A stretch of 64,000 nt of DNA from Symbiodinium natans (GCA_905221605.1 CAJNDS010002127.1:383149-447148), one strand, 5' to 3'; numbered from the stretch's first letter, positions 46,171-57,800 are shown. Program-made: numbers and translations. Notes: generated by a model not told the origin, from the letters alone.

Positions 46171-46955
46171 CGACCTGGAGCGGACCAAAAGACAAGCCAC
46201 GACGCGCAGAACTGAGAGCCGGGGAATACAGTAGACTTACACCTCAAAACGAGAACCGCCTCGAAACAAGGATAACAGCTGGTATTAAGGGTTTGGGGGA
46301 CCCTTGGGGAATGTTTCGGAGAGGAGGTGATCGCAGTGCTAAGAGCAGTGTCAGAGAAGGGGTTTGTTTTTTCGCCTCTGGGGTCATTACGTCTTGTGTC
46401 TTGTTCAGGTGAAAAGGAAAAGCCGATCGTATCACACCCGGGGAACACAACCTGGTAACAATGCCAGGGAAAGGGTGTCGCAATCACAAAGCACTCGTTC
46501 GCCCCGGGTCAACCCGACCTACCATCCTTCGGCGCTTCAATATTATATTACAACACGAAATCTTCTAGCAACTATCGTCACTTTGGCGGGGTGAGGGCAC
46601 TTACGATGCCTGCCTTTAAATTTAAGGAACCATAGTTTAGATCAACCCCACTACTACGCATCAAGCTCAGTGGCAGGAGCAGGCTCATCATCAAGCTCAG
46701 TGGCCGGAGCAGGCTCATCATCGAGGTGGAATGACACCTGCAGCAGGCTCAAGTTTGCATGCGCTGGCCAGAGCCTGAAGTAACGACTATTGATTGCGTG
46801 CGTTGATACGATTGAGCTGACAGACTGTGTCCGCTGAAAATGTCATGGTAGCGGAGCTCTGGGCGAAGCCCAGGGACTCCATTGAACTCTAGAATTCTAG
46901 AACCTAGGATGGCAACCTTTGGGAGTTTTCAAACTTTGCCCTCCACCTGTTTTCC
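46171..46955. other. No gene seen; 30-bp tandem duplication
   Basis: AAGCTCAGTGGC(A/C)GGAGCAGGC repeats with a 30-bp period at 46663-46722. No domain is seen in the surrounding frames. Confidence 0.5.
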
Positions 46956-47299
46956 ATCCACCTGTTTTCCACGGCGAGTCCGAGAACTGGGAAGATTGGT
47001 CCTGGCAAATTGAAGTCCTACATATCGTTGTGCAAGCCTGTAGCACAAGGATTGATGGACAGATTGGAAGGGGCAGCACTGATGAACACTGAGCAGATTT
47101 GGAAACAGCGAACGCCTCCGGGCAAAGGCTCATTGATTTCAGCAGTTGTCTTCAATGGTTTGTCGTGTTCGCTTCTTTGCCTATTGAGGCCTTGTCATGC
47201 AGGGTGAGCAGCATGATCTGACGCATTTGCTCCTCAGAGATTGGTTCGAAGGGTCGTCATGGTCCTGCTAAGAAACAATCAGATAGGCAGCCTGTAATT

Positions 47300-47735
47300 C
47301 AGGTTGACGACTGTTTCCATGCTACAAGTCCTGGCCTCCCATTGCGAAAGATCCTCTCTGCGTGTGATGTTCAAACTGGTTTAGGCGTGGCTGTGATTGT
47401 TCCCTCAAAACGAGAGAATGACTACACAGTAGCAGAATTGAAGAAGTTCATCCACGAGCGAGGTAGAATCTTTGGCATGCTGCAGTATGACCAAGAGTCA
47501 CCATCGAAGAACCGTTGAACCTGTGTCAACAAGTCAGCGCTGCACTAGGTGGATTGAGTATTCGTGCCGCCCGAAAAAGCTCATCCTCACTCGAGTGGCT
47601 CTGTAGGCTGCTTCAACGAACATTGTGCAGACAAGTTCGAGCGCTCCTTTCGCAGATTGAAGAAAGCCTGAAAGCTCAGATCTCGTCTGACCGTGCTCTG
47701 GCATTGATTGAAACATGCTCAAAGGCTATTGAATA
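47300..47735 (+). pseudogene. copia integrase remnant
   Basis: The plus frame reads IQVDDCFHATSPGLPLRKIL, SACDVQTGLGVAVIVPSKRE, NDYTVAELKKFIHERGRIFG and LQYDQES. The spaced aspartates in VDD and YDQE fit the first two of the D,D,E triad. After a shift, SSSLEWLCRLLQRTLCRQVR corresponds to the region where the catalytic glutamate and the RTL..QVRAL helix are expected, but the ERFHRT-type core is scrambled. Integrase would insert the cDNA; this copy cannot do so. Confidence 0.65.
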
Positions 47736-48020
47736 GGTTCTTGTGCATTCTGACGGCTGTGCATCGTACTTCCGTAGGTGGCATAGGAAACTACGAAGGC
47801 GGATTGCGTCAGTTTGCTGAAGTTGTTCACGCTAAGGCAATTGGCAGAGCTCCTGGCAGAAACAAGCAGACATTTTTTGGAAGTCGTGTTAAGGCTACGC
47901 GAGCTCTTCCTTGGAAACCAAAGATTGATGAGGAACAGACAACACAGTTTGTTTTGCCCAAGGCCCTCACTGTCACCGGTAGGGTCAGGCCCCCTCCAGG
48001 ATTGACACAGACTGAAACAC

Positions 48021-48808
48021 TTGATCAGCAACAACAGACAGCTCAACAGCCGCAACCCATCGAACTTGAAGATTTGCCTGAAACTGGAGCCGAAACGTCG
48101 ATTGTTGAGCCCCCTTAGGCTCTCTGAAGCAATTGATGACAGAGCCAGGAGCCAGGAAGTCTCAGAGCCAAGCCCAAAGTCTCAGCGCATTGCTGCGGCG
48201 CTGCAGTACATTGTCATTCAAGTTGGCGCTGGTAAAGCTGTCACTAAAGAGGGTGTTGAAGTTCCAGTTGAGGTGAACTTTGATAGTGTTGAAGAGTACC
48301 GCGAAGATTTGAAGCTCAGTGAGCCCATCATCTGGGGCACAAAAGAGTACCCTGAATTGGCACAAAAGAAAAGCATGCATCAGCAAATGAACTCCATGAA
48401 GGAATTCTCCGTTTACACCGAAGTTCCAATTGAACAGCGCACCGAAGTGCAGAAACGAGATGCCTTTGGTGTTCGTTTGGTGAAACGTTGGAAAATGGAC
48501 ATGGGCCTTAGCGTGAGATTGGTCGTCCAAAGGCTGTTACCAAGATGCGGCAAAGCTTGATGTTGACTCATTGGTCGCTAGCACACCGTCGCTGGCGACT
48601 GTGAGACTTCTGCTTGTCATGGCACTGGCATGCAATTGGTGTAACTGGCGCAGGTGAGGAGGTCTTCGTGATTCCTCCTAAAGAGCATAGTCCAACCCAG
48701 AATTGCTTTTGGAGATTGAACAGAGCTATGTACGGCCTCAAGCAGAGTCCGCGATTCTGGCAAGAACATTTTGCTAAGGTAATGCTGAACTTTACCTCTA
48801 CAAGATGA
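48021..48808 (+). pseudogene. copia reverse transcriptase remnant lacking YVDD
   Basis: From 48021 to 48560 the frame leads into the RT fingers (EVPIEQRTEVQ, FGVRLVKRWKMDMG). It shifts into ASTPSLATVRLLLVMALACN (48581-48640) and shifts again into EEVFVIPPKEHSPTQNCFW and AMYGLKQSPRFWQEHFAKVM (48656-48787). The next expected segment, up to and past YVDDL, is missing, and the sequence jumps to RNase H. Three phases are used within 800 bp. Confidence 0.85.
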
Positions 48809-49290
48809 ACACCACCTCGAACCTTGTGAACACAACAGGCACAACGTCCTTGAAGCGATTGCATGATTCTGACACTCCACTTGACAAAGAAGAACATCAA
48901 AACAAAACTAGAAAATCTGTAGTCCACATACCTCGAACTCAGGCCACCGTAGCATTGTCCTCTGGTGAGACTGAATTGTATGCTATTGGTCAAGGCATTA
49001 ACGAAGCTCTGTACGTAAGATCTATTGAATTTATTGTTCTTGAAGCGGAGTTTGCGCGGAAGGTGCGCATTGCTGTCTACACTGATAGCACCGCTCGAAA
49101 GCCCATTGTGTGTCGGTTCGGTACTGGTAAGCGAACCAAGCATGTGAAATTGCGTTACCTGCGCACGCAGAACCTGCCTGCTACAGGTATGCTCAGATGC
49201 TTAAGATCGGCATTAAAGACAAATGCGCGGACCTTCTTACGAAGTATGTGTCGTCTGAGACTTGTGGCACATCTCGGACTGATTCAGAGC
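48805..49290 (+). pseudogene. copia RNase H remnant
   Basis: Open frame with TQATVALSSGETELYAIGQG (catalytic Glu), VRIAVYTDSTARKPIV (catalytic Asp) and GTGKRTKHVKLRYLRTQNLP (His), the standard end of copia Pol. The DSKS-type Asp appears as TDSTA. After about 49190 the frame drifts into non-family sequence. Confidence 0.85.
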
Positions 49291-49399
49291 AACTTCCGAC
49301 GGTGGCTGAGGACTGTCGATGTGTTCAGCAACCTTGAAACAGAACATTGTTTCATTGACCTTTCGTACCATGTTTCATTTGGTTTCGTTTGAGGGACCG

Positions 49400-51430
49400 C
49401 AGTGCATGATTGCATATTGCATGTAATTACACTTGTTATTCTTGTGCAGTTGTCATTCTTGTCATGTCAGTTATTTCGTTCCGTATCTGCTTCGCAGATG
49501 CCTGGCCATTGGAAGCAAACGAATTGGAAACCACAGCTTTATGACTCTGTCCACTGATCGCTTAGGGATTGAAGGAAACCTATTGAACGCAGATAATATG
49601 GTGACTTTCCATTGATTTCCTGAAAGAGATTCTCTCCAAAGGTTTCCTGGTTGCAGCACGATTGCAGAATGTGTGATCTTGTGATTGCGCTGACTGATTG
49701 TCTTGCCCTGCTCTCTTTGCTGATTGCGCTCGCAGGGCAAGCACTGCTTTGCGCAAACGCGACAGATTGCACCCGCACGGACCCGACCCGTCGGCGCAAT
49801 TGCAGGTGCGCAACATGGCCATTGGGTCATTGTGCGCCATCGTGATGAAAGCGAATTGACCAGTCATTTTCCACCGTGCACCCTGGAGACATTGGCACTA
49901 CGGCATTGGCCAACACGCTGAAGGAGCTGGGTTGGGGCATTGAACGCCTCACGTTGGCCATTGCACGTGGGGCTCCCATATCTGCCTCTGGACCCATTGC
50001 GCCTTCTCACTTTTCGCTTTGCGCTTGGGCCACTTCCGTCGGGAACAGTCCATTGGAGTTCACAGTACAGATCAAGAACCTTGTGGAGCGACTCCAACTG
50101 ATGCGACGATTGACTTCTCGGATTGCATTGGCAACTACTGTGGATTGCCGCATATCTCCTGGATACACGCATTGCGAAGATGCCGAATCTGAGTGAAGGA
50201 TGGGTTGGCAGCCATCTGGCGCGTAGTGTGTTTGCCGTTCTCTTTGCGAGATGATTTTCCAGGGAGGTTGATGACGATTTTGACTTTGAGCTGCCGACGC
50301 AGCAAGTCAATTGCGCGTTCTGCATTGAAACGGCAATGCAGAAGTTGGTGCATTGGGTGCGCCATGATTGGCTGTCGTCGCGCCTCACAGAGCAAGCCGC
50401 ATTGCTGTTCTTTCGCCTAACCGTGGCAGCATTGCGTCCTGTGCCAAAGGATGCTGTGACATTGCGTGGCGTTTGCAGCAATTGGCACAACCAGTCCTAC
50501 ATTGGTTCAACAACCGTGAGCACATCGGTGTGAGTACATTTGTGGCACCGATGACTATGCTTGTTTCCATGGCATGTGCAAAGTTGGAGACAACCTCATT
50601 GAGATCGACGAGTCTGAGGCATGCGTTGCCGCCGACCGGCCTCAAGGCATTGCATCCGAGACGCAAGCCGTTGGTGTTGCCGCCAGCTGCCACCGGGATT
50701 GGACGCCACCGTCAGCTGGTGATTGGCCCGGAGCAGCCGAAAAGTTTTGACTGGCCCTGGAATGTGGTTTGGATCGGTATTGTGACTACTTTATGCTTTT
50801 CTTACGATTGGTAATTATTATTTCGACTCAGTGTGTGTGTGTGTGTGATTGCTTTCTACTTTTGGTCCTGCAATTGAACAGCCATTGCTTGGATGAGACA
50901 CTGTTTCTCAGGATTGCTTCGTGCAATGGATTGATTCACCTGATTGTCTGCAGAAGCATTCGAGTGCCGAACAAGTGCTAAAACCAGGCATTGCCAGCAG
51001 CGCGGTGGAATGGGACATCACCAAGGGAATTGCGATTTCAATTGCTTTCCCTCTTTGGCAGCCTTGCATTGCGAGCATTCCGAGTGAAAATGGATTGAGT
51101 CCTTCAGTGAGAGCCTGCATTGCACGGTCTGATTACATAGTCGATTGCGAGTTCGATTGATTTTTATACTTCGTTCGAAAACTCGATTGTGTTTTGTCGT
51201 TTGGATCAGTTGGTTTCAGATCTACAGAGTGTGGCACAAGGGACCGTGTTAGAAGAATTTATCAGTTCTGCATTGCATCAGCACAGTGATGCATGAGGCA
51301 TTGCTCCGACATTTCTTGGCTCAAGTGCGAAACATTGCTGAGCGAGTAAATGCAACAGCAGATCTGCGCTGGATTGATTGCTTGTGTTGATTGAGATCAC
51401 GATATTGAGCTGACAATTGTGTCGTCTGAA
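49400..51430. other. Strand-asymmetric ATTG-rich region, no gene seen
   Basis: CATTG/GATTG words recur every 20-50 nt on the plus strand. I count 17 ATTG in 49861-50460 against 2 CAAT. Long overlapping frames on both strands (for example 49864-50490 minus) show no domain. A (GT)8-like run lies at 50830-50848. Confidence 0.6.
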
Positions 51431-51439
51431 GACTTCAGT

Positions 51440-52224
51440 ACGGGGTAGGGGGTAGGGGTAGGGGTCAAGGGTAGGGGATAGGATCAGGATTTAGGACTCA
51501 GGAAGCCACAAAAACAAATGACGACCCTGTTTTGTGTTCCGTCTCTGGGGCGGGAGCACGTTCTCCCACCAAAAGCAGGACCGCGCCGAGGCAAAAACGT
51601 GCGCCCGCAAAAAAGCGCAGCACGCCTAGGCAGAAGCGTGATTTTCAGGCGGAATCTTGACAGCGGTTATTTATGACTACCAGTTTTCGGCATGAAGGAT
51701 CAAAACAATCGAGTTCACGTGCCGAGATGAGCAGAAACCATGGAAGGGTCGCCATTTCCGGCAATTCAAGCACCCATCATTTGTAACTACATGGCCGGTT
51801 CTAAGACAGCTTATCTAGTTTGTCAAGAAATTCTTAACCAGCCTAAAAAAAGCCTAGGGAGTCACAAATGCCGGGAGTGCCTTATGATAGTCAAATACTG
51901 CTATATTCCTATCTATTACATTGCAATGTCTTCTTACAGAGACATATTCGAGCTTCCACATACTCGATTCCGAAATTCGCCCGCAGTGGCCGCCCCTAAC
52001 AAGCGCTCGAATCTGAAGTGATACACCGAAACACCGAAACCCCGAAACCCCGAAACCCGAAACCCCGATCCACTCCAAGCCCCCCAAAACCTCGACGAGC
52101 TCTAAAACTTCTGTCGGATCCCTGAGTGCCTGCTCTTCCAGATCAACGCGTGTGGAAACCACGTGTGTGGAGACCTCAGGGAAGGAGGGTTGGTGTTGTG
52201 GTTTAGGATTTCGGCATCGGAGGT
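51440..52224. other. No gene seen; short G-rich and A/C-rich repeats
   Basis: GGGTAGG repeats at 51443-51481 and CCGAAACCC-type repeats at 52025-52070. Otherwise short frames only. Confidence 0.5.
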
Positions 52225-52713
52225 TCATGCACCTTGAGGGGAAACCGGGTGACTAGTGGCTTTGAGACTGCACAATCCGTGGCCACTATCTGCTGTCCCT
52301 GGCACCTCGGTCGCGAAGATATCGCAAATCTCTTGGGCCACCCGGTCGGGGTCCTGCATTCCCACATCCTCGATGCGGACCAGATCGGTCCGCAGCACCA
52401 CGTCGTTCTGAGCCCTCCCTACTTCATCCGCCGGCTGTGGGGGGTAGGTTTCACAGAGCCGAATTGGAATAATACGCAGATGCTTCTGGTACGCGTACTG
52501 CAGCTCAACGTACGTTTCGTACTGCGCTCCTGTTTTTGCGCCGTAGTCCTCTGTGCAAAAAGCCAGCAACGCCTTGGCACGATAAAGGCCCAGAACAGTT
52601 TGATCCCCGAAAGTGCCGCCAGCTCCTCCAGCATCGACCATGTAGGTGGGCACCCCTTGGGAATCCAGCAACTCCTTGACCCGCTGCATGTACCTAGGCT
52701 TCTCGGATTGCAA
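52225..52713 (-). CDS. TIR-like domain protein, partial
   Basis: A 162-codon minus frame, open at its 5' side at 52713 without a convincing start (the Met is in LQSEKPRYMQRV), so it is probably an exon or fragment. It reads RVKELLDSQGVPTYMVDAGG, TFGDQTVLGLYRAKALLAFC, TEDYGAKTGAQYETYVELQY then AYQKHLRIIPIRLC. The pattern beta-strand, G..t..D, helix, A..LLaF.t..Y, E...El..A, helix, RiIPI is that of a TIR fold. The glutamate in YETYVEL sits where the TIR NADase/WCxxE glutamate would be. The assignment is from pattern memory only. TIR domains act in signalling or cleave NAD+; no partner domain is seen. The tail (about 30 residues, ending VSPQGA) is unstructured. Confidence 0.5.
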   Translation of the reverse strand: MQSEKPRYMQRVKELLDSQGVPTYMVDAGGAGGTFGDQTVLGLYRAKALLAFCTEDYGAKTGAQYETYVELQYAYQKHLRIIPIRLCETYPPQPADEVGRAQNDVVLRTDLVRIEDVGMQDPDRVAQEICDIFATEVPGTADSGHGLCSLKATSHPVSPQGA

Positions 52714-53370
52714 GGGTTGGCCCCTCTATCAACCCTCTGAAGAAGATTCATGCATAGGACCCCCTGAAGCCTAGTATGGGAAGGTACAACAATTTCAAGG
52801 TCCCACAAGAATTGAGATTTGGGGAATATGAAGGATGTAGGATTAAGGCATAGGGCGAGCCTTTCATCACAGCCTTGACACGCTTTCTGATCCTGATCCA
52901 TGAACCCCACAAGCGCTTGAAGTATCCCCAGCGCCTAAACCCCAAGCCCTAAGCGCGACCAAGCGCCGCATCTTTTGGCAGCTGTTGAACCGGCCAGACA
53001 CCAGAAGGTGAACCCTCTGCGACGGTGTGGGTGTGAGGTCCTGCAGAACAACTCCCAAAACTTTTGTGGTCCAGGGTTTGGGGTGCTTAGCAGGGGATCA
53101 AAGAACCTTTCTGTTAAGCACAGGGGTGATTAAATAAGGGTCTACTTAGTATACTTAAGGTTATGTGCTCCAATAGGGGTGAAGGGTCCAGGATTCAGGG
53201 TTGAGGGCTGAGGCCTAGTAGGGGATCAGGGAATTATATCGGGAAGACAAGAAGAGACTACGCAGGGTGGGGTGCTCATGCCCCAGGAAAAGTTTCTTAG
53301 GTTGTAACCTGCACGGCGACAATGGAATAAAGGTTCCTTGGAGACTCAACGAACCCTGAAGATGGATCAT
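52714..53370. other. No gene seen
   Basis: Only short minus frames upstream of the TIR-like exon; an upstream exon could lie here but cannot be identified. Confidence 0.4.
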
Positions 53371-53540
53371 ATACCCTAAACCCTAAACCTTAAACCCACC
53401 CATGCTACTAGAATCCCTATTGAACATAGAGTGTGGTATATGGACCACACACACACCCTAACCCTTGAACATGCGCCACAACTGCCCTAAAGGCACCATT
53501 CAGCCCTAAACCCTAAACCCTAAAACCTAAACCCTAGTTT
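53371..53540 (-). repeat. CCCTAAA blocks
   Basis: Two short runs (53371-53398 and 53503-53538), the second degenerate. Confidence 0.85.
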
Positions 53541-53642
53541 GAATAGTTAGGGGTGTTTAGGGTTTTGGACGTGAAAGGCCTGGTGAAACCGATGACGCAG
53601 CTCAAGGGGCACAGGTGCGTGAAGGTAACCCAAGGGTGGGTG

Positions 53643-53864
53643 TTTTGGGTTTGAGGGTTTGAGGGTTTGAGGGTTTGAGGGTTTGAGGGTTTGAGGGTTT
53701 GAGGGTTTGAGGGTTTGAGGGTTTGAGGGTTTGAGGGTTTGAGGGTTTGACGGTTTGAGGGTTTGAGGGTTTGAGGGTTTGAGGGTTTGAGGGTTTGAGG
53801 GTTTGAGGGTTTGAGGGTTTGAGGGTTTGAGGGTTTGAGGGTTTGAGGGTTTGAGGGTTTGAGG
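53643..53864 (+). repeat. Octamer GGGTTTGA array, about 28 units
   Basis: A near-perfect 8-bp period (GGGTTTGA, one GACGGTTT change) derived from or related to the 7-bp TTTAGGG unit. It encodes NPQTLKPS-type peptides on the minus strand, which is an artefact. It ends 13 bp before the 5' direct repeat of the next locus. Confidence 0.97.
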
Positions 53865-53876
53865 TTGAGGTTTAGG

Positions 53877-54186
53877 GTGCGGAGACGACATTTGTGTTTG
53901 AAGGAGTTGTGTAAACCTCGTAATATTCTGCCTCAATGGCCAGAGCGGAAGGCCAATCTGTACAAAAGGTAAGCCCCGGGGTTTGAGTTGGGGGTGTTGG
54001 TAATAAGACCCTTGGTGGGGTTGGTGGCTTAGGCCTAGGTAACCTGTGCTGGACCCCCTTAATCCTGGGTGGTACCCTTTCAGGGGGTAAAGGGTTTTCG
54101 TGTGTTGTGTTGGTCGGTCTGGGGAATATATCTGGGCAACTGTTAGGGCTGATAGTTCCTGTTCCTCCTTCGGTTGCCCCCGTAGG
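53877..54186 (+). repeat. Long direct repeat, copy 1 (gene 5' end)
   Basis: Matches 63370-63859 almost throughout, starting GTGCGGAGA(C/T)GACATT and ending CTTCGGTTGCCCCCGTA. It contains a degraded SL-like ATTCTGCCTCAA at 53925, ATG at 53936, an 11-codon stretch (MARAEGQSVQK) and GTAAGC right after AAG at 53968. It lacks the long (TG)n of copy 2. The two ATGs are 9,510 bp apart. Confidence 0.9.
53936..53968 (+). CDS. Putative 11-codon first exon, copy 1
   Basis: ATG plus ten codons (MARAEGQSVQK) ends in AAG followed by GTAAGC, a good 5' splice site. Copy 2 (63446-63478) encodes MAKVEGQSVQK with the same donor, and the changes are mostly conservative. If spliced to a site ending TCGAG at 54243, the frame enters PLFLMASQRPRS without a stop. 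Splicing at the GTAG at 54186 would meet a stop. Both are inference. Confidence 0.4.
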
Positions 54187-54913
54187 TTATGAGCCCAAAT
54201 TAGGTTCCCTGCGGTTTTTTGTTCGAAATTATGGGTTGTCGAGCCATTGTTTCTCATGGCCTCGCAGCGACCGCGTTCTGGCGAAGTGCCACTGGAATCC
54301 AATGGGACTGGGAATCAAGCTGGTGGTGCTGGGCAAGGCCGGGATGGTGCTGCAAGTTCTGAAAATCCCAATGTGGAGCAGTCAACAACTGTATCTGGTG
54401 GAGATCGAGGTGAAGACGTGTCTTGCCCAAGGGCTGGACAAAAAAGGTCGTGGGATGAGATTGGCGGCGTAAATATTCAACTGGAGGCCGCAGTGCTGGA
54501 GATTTTGTGAAACAATATAACGTCTGTATCCTCGAGCTCTTCTGGAAAGGTTGTGGTGGGTGAGCAAAGCGCTCAGACTTCTGGAAGAGTTATGGTTGAG
54601 CGAGGCGCTCAGACCTTTGAAAGAGACGTAGTTGAGCAAGGTGCTCAGACTGAACTGGGTTTTGCAGCAATGTCTGTCCGGGATCAGTTGCTTACGTCGT
54701 TTTCTGAAGTGGCTGGTGGCGGTAGTGTTGCCTCGCAAAATGTGACTCGTCTGGTATGGTACTGGATGGAGAGTCAAGGACTGGGAAGGTGATTTCCCCG
54801 AAGAAATTTCAGATCTGGAAGCCGAACGTATCAAAACGGAGCTCAAGAAGGAGGAGCAGTTAGAGGCCTATGATGATCTGACATCTGCTGAGCAGGGGAA
54901 AACAATTACAGTG

Positions 54914-55008
54914 GATGGATTTGAATGGGAGATGCACTTCACTGAAAGAGGTCAGCCATATTATTACTGCCTGGACACCGGACGAACGCAGTGGGAGAGC
55001 CCCACAGG
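54914..55008 (+). other. WW domain
   Basis: In the phase-2 frame starting WEGDFPEE the sequence reads DGFEWEMHFTERGQPYYYCL then DTGRTQWESPTG. It has the first Trp, a central YYY, the second Trp and the final Pro of the WW fold, with the usual 22-23 residue Trp-Trp spacing. WW domains bind proline-rich peptides. A one-base shift near 54785 separates it from the upstream frame. Confidence 0.85.
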
Positions 55009-56763
55009 TATGACAATTCTGACGACTTGGAAAAAAGAGGCAGCGCAAGTACTGGTGCACTGGTAGACAAAGGGTCTGCAGGACTGGACTATGCACTGGG
55101 TAATGTCAAAACTACAACCTCGACTCCAAGTTCTGAGTCAATGGTAGCACGGCAAGGTAGTGTAGATATCGCTATGGATGATAGGCGAATCGCTTTCCCT
55201 TTCAGGATAATGGTCTAGAAGGTGAAGGGGATGGAGGAATGGTCGCCCCTAGTACCCTAGAATTGTCCTCTAAAGGTTTAAATGTGTCTGGAGCTCAACA
55301 TAGCATCGCTGGAGAACACCCATGTCAGGGGGCCGAAGTGGTTGGACTTCCTGGAGGTGACGCAGCGGTGCAATCTGGAGTTCTGGATGGTGGTATTAAG
55401 GAAGAATCTGCGACGAATCCTGTATGAATGGAAGCGCGTACTTCATCACAAAGCAAAAATTCTGACGGTGCGGTCGTGAATGGCGCAAAAGATCCTGTCT
55501 CGAGGGGAAGTGGGGCAAGCAGTTCCGGGATGCCCACAAGTGGAGGAACTGATCCAGCCGTGGAGAAGCCCAAGGTCTTGCTTGAGGGTGACGAAGTATC
55601 TGGGATTCGTGTGGACGCTGACGTTTCGCCTGGTCAAGGCGGTGGTCTGGAGCGCAAAACCAGCCGCGGACTGATGTACCTGGAGCGCCCATGAAGCGCG
55701 GGCAGTGGCACCAATTGTTAAAAGCTCCGTTGATAGCCATGGAAATGGTGAGGAGGCTATCACACCAGTTGGTGGTGGTGTTGCACAGGTGGACGCACTA
55801 GTGCAACTGGAAACTGGCAAGGAGGAGCGGGGAATCGCCCACTACACCAGGGCCAATGCGGCAGCTGTGATGGAAGGTACCGAGGGTACAACTTCTTCTT
55901 TGGTGGCCGCGGAACCAAAGGAGCCTGCAGTGGAGAAAAAGGGGTCTCTACTGCAAATGGAACAGAGGTGGCTGCTCAAAACGATGAAGCAGACTCTGAA
56001 ACGGTGACCCGCTGGCGATGCACGAGAAGTCGATACTCTGCAGATCGTAACGGTGAGGGTAGACTCTGTTAAAAACAGCGATTCTGGACCTGTGACCTTC
56101 GAGCGCGCGAAGGAAAATTCTGCGGGACTCAGAGAGTCACAGGGGAATATGGATGTGGATAACGTTGACCCCTGATTATAAACCCCCCCCTCAAGGTCGT
56201 CAAGGTCGCAGGGCGGCTGCAGGATCCCGCCCCCCCAAATAATCCCGGCCCCAAAGTCGTCTTCTTCCTAGTACAGGTGCAGCCCCCCCCCACGTTTGAC
56301 GGTGCTGTCTTGGTGCTGCCTTTCATTGTAGTCTTGCCCCCTTTTAACGTAGTCTTCGAAACGCTTTCTGAAATTTTGGGTCACCCGAAGGTGTTGCCTT
56401 TAATCGTGGGGGGTTTTTCTGCAAACGCGATCCTTATTTGGGTGCTGCCTTATGAATAGTGCAGAATCGCGCCGGAGCCGCCCCGCAGGCTGCCTTTAAT
56501 CGTGGGGGGATTACTAATCCAGGGTCAACATTAAGACTGGAGCAGAGGCAGTTTCAGCTGGAGTGGTGGACTCAACAGCCGAGGAGGAAGCTGCGGATGC
56601 TTTGGTGGATGAGCAAGGTGATGAGGGACGACCCTGAAGCTGAAGATGAAAAGGAGGAGGATGAAGTTATTCCCAAACCACCTGATGAAGTCATTCCCAA
56701 ACCAGCTGAAGGTGAAAAAAAGGACGAACAGCCCAATGAGGCGACCTCATCTCCGAATCCAAA

Positions 56764-56869
56764 AGTCTCTATGAGGAAGGGGATCTGGTAAAAGGTACTG
56801 TACATCGTATCGATGGCGATGGTATCTGGATCTATATGGGAGATATAGATGCGCTACTACCACCGAGGA
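56764..56869 (+). other. S1 RNA-binding domain, first half
   Basis: Reads SLYEEGDLVKGTVHRIDGDG then IWIYMGDIDALLPPR, matching the S1 start pattern (GD.V.G.V..i...G..v.......L.P). It follows an acidic DEVIPKP repeat and is cut at the intron candidate. Confidence 0.7.
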
Positions 56870-57360
56870 GCCAGGTTTCTTTTTTGTCATTTTTTCTGAT
56901 GTTTTTCTGCTTTTCTTGCAAAAATTGTGGTGTTCAGGCATGGGCTCCTGGTCCTGCCTGTCCTCTTCGTCTGCTTGGGATTCTTTTCTGTTTTTTTTTT
57001 GCTTTTTTGTTTGTGAATTTGCTTGGTATTCACCCGCCTACCCCAACGGAGGTGAGAAGGGTGGCGGGCGGGTGTAGGGTTTAGGGTTTAAAGTTTAGGG
57101 TTTCAGGGTTTAAGGTTTAGGGTTTCGGGTTGCGAACTCTACTCTTCGGAGACACATTTTCACTCTAGGCCCTTTTGTATCAAGCTAGGGGCTTCTCAAC
57201 GTTGAGGACTTCGGGCTTGGGGCTCCAGCTCGGCTACCCAGTACCACCCTGTGCATACAAGCCTAAACCCTAACCCTAAACGGGTGGAGTTTTTTTGGGT
57301 CTTTCATTTTATTTCATTCTATTATTGTTTTTCTTGGGGGGGTATTCTTTCTTTGGTTGG

Positions 57361-57800
57361 TTGTCTTGGTTTTTCATAAGAAAAGCTACAACGCCTGTAT
57401 AGTTTCATAGGATTCGTACAACTACTTTTCGTAGGATTTCCTATTATGTTTTTCTTGTTGGTTAGTTTTCTTGCCCTTTCCCAGGAAAAACCCATATATC
57501 CTATATATTTTCATAGGATTCGCTCTACTTTTCGTAGGATTTACCATTAATGCTTTTCTTTTTTGTTCGCTTTCTTGGTTTTCCTAGGAAAAGGGTGCAT
57601 TTCCTATATCTTTTCATAGGATTCATACTACTTTTCGTAGGATTTCCTATTAATTCTATCTTGTTGGTTCGTTTTCCTGGTTATTTTCCTCGGAAAAGCT
57701 AAATTTCCTAGATATTGTCACAGGTTTCATACTACTTTTGGTAGGATTTCCTATTCATTCTTTCTTCTTGGTTCGTTTTCTTGGATTTTCCTGGGAGAAA
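57361..57800. repeat. 105-bp tandem repeat, four units
   Basis: TTTCATAGGATTC...ACTACTTTTCGTAGGATTTCCTATT recurs near 57403, 57507, 57612 and 57718, with a pyrimidine-rich spacer and an AGGAAAA element. CATAGGATT...GTAGGATTT..CTATT gives internal dyads. Confidence 0.9.

Larger units (their letters stand above)
46960..49340 (+). mobile_element. Deleted and frameshifted copia-type retrotransposon
   Basis: Fragments occur in Ty1/copia order on the plus strand. Gag-like: GESENWEDWSWQIEVLH near 46970-47030. Integrase-like: VAVIVPSKRENDYTVAELKK, then GRIFGMLQYDQES at 47390-47510. RT: WGTKEYPELAQKKSMHQQMN and FSVYTEVPIEQRTEVQ, then ASTPSLATVRLLLVMALACN (48580-48640). RT palm: FWRLNRAMYGLKQSPRFWQE (48709-48770). 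RNase H: QATVALSSGETELYAIGQGI, then VYTDSTARKPIV and GKRTKHVKLRYLRTQ (48940-49170). The stretch that should carry the YVDD box between RT and RNase H is absent, so the copy lacks its RT active site. LTRs were not found. Confidence 0.9.

Noticed and set aside
45474-46487. 337-codon Ser/Phe-rich minus ORF
   Set aside because: Its long run is antisense to GAA/GAG repeats; no domain outside them.
51308-51317. TTGGCTCAAG as another SL relic
   Set aside because: Only 10 nt match and no coding region follows; likewise the 8-nt GGCTCAAG hits at about 554, 1240 and 46741.
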